In this document: piece after piece, positions 60,937 to 64,000 of the stretch
Position numbering within the stretch: the stretch's first letter is position 1
Layout: each line of letters starts with the position of its first letter
Origin: Streptomyces sp. CB00316
Lineage (GTDB): Bacteria; Actinomycetota; Actinomycetes; Streptomycetales; Streptomycetaceae
Length of the DNA: 64,000 nt
Assembly: GCF_001905595.1 (NCBI RefSeq)
Contig: NZ_LIXI01000011.1
Coordinates: forward strand, 4,497-68,496
Direction of reading: 5' to 3'
Notes under the pieces: model-generated
Database searches by the model: none
What the model was told of the DNA's origin: nothing
Seen by the model: only the letters and a program-made list of their open reading frames with translations
Translations under genes and position numbers: made by a program

Positions 60937-61773
60937 CTACAGCGCCTTGGCCAGGTTGAACAGCGTCGTCGCGTAGCCGAGCGACTCGTACAGCCGCAGT
61001 GCCGGGGTGTTGGCCGCGAAGACGTGCAGGCCGAGCCGGTCCTGGCCCCAGGAACGGGTCTCGTCCTCGGCGAGGAGCATGAGGGCCCGCCCGAAGCCCC
61101 GGCCACGGTGCTCCTCGCGCACCTCGACGTCGAAGACGAAGCCGGCGGTCCGGCCGGGCTCCAGCTCCCGCAGGGCCAGCCAGACATGGCCGACCACCTC
61201 ACCGCCGTGGACCAGCACCCGGAACCGCACGCCCTCGGTCGCCAGCCCCTCCGGGAGGTTCCCGGCGTGGTCGGCCTCGGACTTGAGCCGGGCCTGCTCG
61301 GGCGGCACGCCCCGGTCGGTCCACTCCTGCGCGTACGACCGCACCGCCTCGCGCAGCCAGTCCGCGTACTCCCGCTCGCTCATCGGGCGCGAGGTGAGGC
61401 CCTCGGGGAGGGGGACGGTGTCCGGGCCGAGGGTCTTGACCATGTTGCGGCTGCGTTCGGTGTAGCCGAGCGCGGCCGCAAGGCGTCGGGCGGGATCGTT
61501 GTCCGCCGGGACCTCGGTCCGTACGTGGGTGCAGCCCCACCCCCGCAGCACCTCCTCGGCGGCGAGCGCGGCGATGGTGCCCCGGCCGCGCCTTCGCCTC
61601 GCCTTGTCGACGCTGAGGGAGCGCACCACCCCGGCCGAGGCGCCGAACGCGTCGTCGGTGCTGATCGATACGGCGCCGACGGGACGGCCGTTGTCGCACA
61701 CGTCGTAACTGCGCGCCCGCGCACCGTCGGCGCCTTGCTGAAGCGGCCCGGATGGCCGGAGTGTCGTGGTCAT
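60937..61773 (-). CDS. Tandem GNAT N-acetyltransferase
   Basis: 278 residues from ATG at 61773. There are two GNAT modules: an N-terminal one (about 10-100) with VRSLSVDKARRRRGRGTIAA and NDPARRLAAALGYTERSRNM, and a C-terminal one (about 115-278) with FVFDVEVREEHRGRGFGRAL and ANTPALRLYESLGYATTLFN. Both contain the acetyl-CoA pyrophosphate loop (R/Q-x-x-G-x-G/A). Substrate unknown. Convergent with the DsbA-like gene. Confidence 0.9.
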   Translation of the reverse strand: MTTTLRPSGPLQQGADGARARSYDVCDNGRPVGAVSISTDDAFGASAGVVRSLSVDKARRRRGRGTIAALAAEEVLRGWGCTHVRTEVPADNDPARRLAAALGYTERSRNMVKTLGPDTVPLPEGLTSRPMSEREYADWLREAVRSYAQEWTDRGVPPEQARLKSEADHAGNLPEGLATEGVRFRVLVHGGEVVGHVWLALRELEPGRTAGFVFDVEVREEHRGRGFGRALMLLAEDETRSWGQDRLGLHVFAANTPALRLYESLGYATTLFNLAKAL

Positions 61774-61836
61774 CAACGGTTTGTATCCCCTGGACGGTCC
61801 CACGTCACGCGCTTTTCCGGCCCCGCCGGAAAGGGC

Positions 61837-62658
61837 TTACGGGTCCAGGTCGTTCCCGGCCCGCTCGTCGAAGATCCGCATGGCCTTCGACGTCACCGGT
61901 CCGGGCCCGGGCGCCAGCTCCCGGTCGTCCACGCGGTGAACGGCCTGGATGTCGCGGAGCGTGGAGGTCAGGAAGACCTCGTCGGCCTCGGCGAGCACCT
62001 CCATCGGCAGGTCGCTCTCCTCCGCCCCGGTCCACTCCACGGCCAGTGCTCGGGTGATCCCCGCGAGGCACCCGGAGGCGACCGGCGGGGTGTGGATGCG
62101 GCCGTCGAGCACGACGAACACGTTGGACCCGGTCCCTTCGCAGAGCCGGCCGGCCGTGTTCGGGAACAGCGCCTCGGAGGCGCCCCGCTCACGGGCCCGG
62201 GCGAGGGCGACGACGTTCTCGGCGTACGACGTGGTCTTGAGCCCGGTGAGCGCGCCGCGCTCGTTACGGGTCCAGGGGACCGTGATCACCGCGGTGGTGT
62301 CCGGGCGCCGGCTCACCCCGTCCAGCGCGACGACGAGGCTGGGCCCGGCGGTGCCGCGGTCCGAACCGAGTGGGGAGAGCCCGCCGGTGTACGTGATCCG
62401 CAGCCGCCCCAGCGGAACGGGGTTGGCGTCGATGACCGCAGTCACGGCGCGCCGGACCTCGTCCAGGTCCGGGTCGGGCAGGCCGAGGCCGCGCGCGGAG
62501 CGGGTGAGGCGGTCGAGGTGGCGGGTGAGGGCGAAGGGGCGGCCCTCGCTGGTACGGACCGTCTCGAAGATGCCGTCGCCCACAGTCAGCCCGTGGTCCA
62601 GCACCGACAGCCGGGCATCATCGGCGTCCCGCAGTCCGCCGTTGACCCAAATCCTCAT
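61837..62658 (-). CDS. pabC: Aminodeoxychorismate lyase / class IV aminotransferase
   Basis: PLP enzyme, fold type IV. 273 residues from ATG at 62658 (MRIWVNGGLRDADDARLSVL). It carries DHGLTVGDGIFETVRTSEGR, the PLP Lys141 in GLKTTSYAENVVALARA, and the late TSTLRDIQAVHRVDDREL. Overlap with the pabB stop (ATGA) and the family resemblance make 4-amino-4-deoxychorismate lyase, which forms p-aminobenzoate, the most likely role. A D-amino-acid or branched-chain aminotransferase is a weaker alternative. Confidence 0.88.
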   Translation of the reverse strand: MRIWVNGGLRDADDARLSVLDHGLTVGDGIFETVRTSEGRPFALTRHLDRLTRSARGLGLPDPDLDEVRRAVTAVIDANPVPLGRLRITYTGGLSPLGSDRGTAGPSLVVALDGVSRRPDTTAVITVPWTRNERGALTGLKTTSYAENVVALARARERGASEALFPNTAGRLCEGTGSNVFVVLDGRIHTPPVASGCLAGITRALAVEWTGAEESDLPMEVLAEADEVFLTSTLRDIQAVHRVDDRELAPGPGPVTSKAMRIFDERAGNDLDP

Positions 62659-63725
62659 GAATCGGTCCTTCCTGTCTGCTCGAACCCTGTCTGCTCGAAC
62701 GTGCCCGACGCTACAGCGAGCAGCCGCGACGCCTTCAGTTCGGTCTCGTCCCATTCACGCTCCGGGTCGGAGCCCCAGGTGATGCCGGCGCCGGTGCCGA
62801 AGCGCAGGAGCGGCGAGGGGCCGGTCCGGTCGATCCAGAACGTCCGTATGCCCACGGCCAGCGAGGCCGTTCCCCGGTCGGCGTCGACCCAGCCGACCGC
62901 GCCGCAGTACGGCCCGCGCGGTGACCGCTCCAGCTCCTCGATGATCCGCAGCGCGCTGGACTTCGGGGCCCCGGTGACGGAGCCGGGCGGGAACGCCGCC
63001 GCGAGCAGTTCCGGCCAACCCGCCCCCTCGGCCAGCTCGCCCCGCACGGTGGAGACGAGGTGGACGAGGCCCGGGTGCTTCTCCACGACGCAGAGGTCCG
63101 GGACGGTGACGCTGCCGGTCGCGCAGACGCGGCCGAGGTCGTTGCGGACCAGGTCCACGATCATCACGTTCTCCGCGTGGTCCTTTTCCAGCAGATCGCC
63201 CTCGGTGCGCCCGGTCCCCTTGATCGGTCCCGATTCGACGGTCCGCCCGTCCCGGCGGAGGAACAGCTCGGGGGACGCGGTGGCGACCTCCACCCCGTGG
63301 CCGGGCAGGCGAATCGTTCCTGCGTACGGTGCCGGGTTGCCGCGCGCGAGCAGGGCGGCCAGGGCGTCGACATCGGCCCGGAGGGGGTCGGGCAGCGGCG
63401 CGGAGAGGACGCGGCAGAGGTTGGCCTGGTAGACCTCGCCCGCGGCGATGTACGCACGGATCCGCCGTACGCCCGCCGTGTAGGCGTCACGGTCCAGTGA
63501 GGTCGTCCACTCCGCGGCGGCGGGCCCGCGCCAGGCTCCGGGCACGGGGGCGGGCACCTCCTCCCGGCGCACGGAGGAGAAGCGGGCACAGACAGCACGA
63601 CCCTCGAAGTCGGCACATACCGCCCAGAAACCGGACGAGTCCAGAGCCGAGGGATCGTGGGTCACATCCTGGAGACCGGAGGCGACGAGGCCGCCGAAGC
63701 GGGCCATGGGAGCGAGGGGGAACAC
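62655..63725 (-). CDS. pabB: Aminodeoxychorismate synthase component I (chorismate-binding)
   Basis: Converts chorismate with ammonia into aminodeoxychorismate. 356 residues from GTG at 63725; an ATG at 63707 is six codons later and neither has a good ribosome site. The diagnostic PIKGT motif, whose Lys distinguishes PabB from TrpE, is in SGPIKGTGRTEGDLLEKDHA. It also has DLVRNDLGRVCATGSV and the ending LLAAAFPPGSVTGAPKSSAL. It lacks the N-terminal third typical of TrpE-length proteins, as expected for a short PabB. Coupled to pabC, and divergent from tRNA-Gly. Confidence 0.9.
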   Translation of the reverse strand: MFPLAPMARFGGLVASGLQDVTHDPSALDSSGFWAVCADFEGRAVCARFSSVRREEVPAPVPGAWRGPAAAEWTTSLDRDAYTAGVRRIRAYIAAGEVYQANLCRVLSAPLPDPLRADVDALAALLARGNPAPYAGTIRLPGHGVEVATASPELFLRRDGRTVESGPIKGTGRTEGDLLEKDHAENVMIVDLVRNDLGRVCATGSVTVPDLCVVEKHPGLVHLVSTVRGELAEGAGWPELLAAAFPPGSVTGAPKSSALRIIEELERSPRGPYCGAVGWVDADRGTASLAVGIRTFWIDRTGPSPLLRFGTGAGITWGSDPEREWDETELKASRLLAVASGTFEQTGFEQTGRTDS

Positions 63726-63811
63726 CCTGCTGAGTCTAGAACCGCCCGCGATGACCTGCGTCGGGGCGGCGGTACGGCGGCGCTACGGCGACCATCTGCG
63801 CAAACGCGTTT

Positions 63812-63839
63812 TTGTACTGGCCCGGGAATCCGCTAGAGT
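63812..63839 (+). promoter_or_regulatory. tRNA-Gly promoter
   Basis: TTGTAC (63812-63817) and TAGAGT (63834-63839) separated by 16 bases, about 40 bases upstream of the tRNA. Confidence 0.6.
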
Positions 63840-63881
63840 TCAACACGTCGCCGGGATGCGCAAGCGGTCCGGGAAAGACAA

Positions 63882-63954
63882 GCGGACGTAGCTCAGTTGG
63901 TAGAGCGCAACCTTGCCAAGGTTGAGGTCGCCAGTTCGAACCTGGTCGTCCGCT
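63882..63954 (+). tRNA. tRNA-Gly(GCC)
   Basis: 73 nt: acceptor GCGGACG/CGTCCGC with discriminator T, D-arm TAGCTCAGTTGGTAGAGC, anticodon stem CAACC/GGTTG with loop TTGCCAA (anticodon GCC), T-loop GTTCGAA. No CCA encoded. Confidence 0.97.
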
Positions 63955-63961
63955 CGCAGAA

Positions 63962-63988
63962 GGTGGGGGATCTTCCCGAACCCCCACC
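63962..63988 (+). terminator. tRNA-Gly terminator
   Basis: A perfect 8-bp stem GGTGGGGG/CCCCCACC (63962-63969 with 63981-63988), seven bases after the tRNA. Confidence 0.65.
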
Positions 63989-64000
63989 CCTGGTGGAGTG

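Overview
This window is chromosomal DNA from a Streptomyces or a very close relative. The GC content is very high with strong third-position GC bias. GTG and TTG starts are common, and neighbouring genes often overlap by ATGA or GTGA. The developmental genes bldD and ssgB are present, and the gene order (pyr, bldD, nusB-efp, aro, alaS, rpsD, hisS, relA, apt, secFD, yajC, ruvBAC, yebC, pdxTS, pimA, pgsA, thrS, ssgB, pabBC) matches my recollection of the core chromosome of S. coelicolor. I see no phage, plasmid, insertion sequence, CRISPR array or biosynthetic cluster; this is core genome with a few decayed genes.

Layout. 1-3929 (minus): pyrR, pyrB, pyrC, a PH-like membrane protein and the start of carA, tightly coupled. 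4061-4751 (plus): bldD with its own promoter and an operator matching the BldD box, divergent from pyrR. 4775-8018 (minus): nusB, efp, an M24-peptidase-like protein with most metal ligands substituted, and a proline-rich P-loop protein. 8077-18214 (minus): a long array running from two small membrane proteins through alaS, ruvX, mltG, aroE, aroC and a fused aroK-aroB to aroQ, ending at a hairpin. 18459-19511: a frameshifted NB-ARC/LuxR-type regulator pseudogene. 19558-21062: rpsD and a divergent DUF2470 gene sharing a 56-bp spacer that contains a near-perfect DmdR1/DtxR iron box. 21086-23144: rarA and a VKOR protein. 23514-23954: remnants of a two-component system. 24017-28346: hisS and a metallo-beta-lactamase-fold hydrolase, then a cyclophilin and a DUF349 protein with a structured leader. 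28413-43759 (minus): relA; apt-secF-secD; yajC; ruvC-A-B; yebC; pdxS-pdxT; a LemA-like protein; and the phosphatidylinositol mannoside genes pgsA, an acyltransferase and pimA. 44056-48115 (plus): an EF-G-like GTPase with degenerate nucleotide motifs and a large unknown membrane protein. 48212-54391: HIT hydrolase, potassium channel, thrS, an unknown protein coupled to a DUF4365 protein, and a DEDDh exonuclease. 54458-57404: two identical tRNA-Val(CAC) genes flanking an 842-residue polytopic membrane protein. 57483-61773: a PGPGW-family protein, ssgB, a CGNR zinc-finger regulator, small membrane proteins, a DsbA-like protein and a tandem GNAT. 61837-63954: pabC-like and pabB genes, and tRNA-Gly(GCC).

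How the genes work together. The window supplies de novo pyrimidine synthesis (pyrR as regulator), most of the shikimate pathway (aroB, Q, E, K, C) with the chorismate-to-PABA branch (pabB, pabC) at the far end, pyridoxal phosphate synthesis (pdxS, pdxT), three aminoacyl-tRNA synthetases, translation factors (EF-P, S4), the stringent-response enzyme RelA, the accessory Sec translocase SecDF-YajC, Holliday-junction processing (RuvABC, RuvX, RarA) and phosphatidylinositol mannoside assembly. BldD and SsgB link the region to sporulation.

The observations I rate highest are the catalytically suspect M24 protein, the fused AroK-AroB reading frame, the iron box between rpsD and the DUF2470 gene, the structured leader of the DUF349 gene, and the coupled DUF4365/unknown pair. 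No convincing wholly new system is visible.
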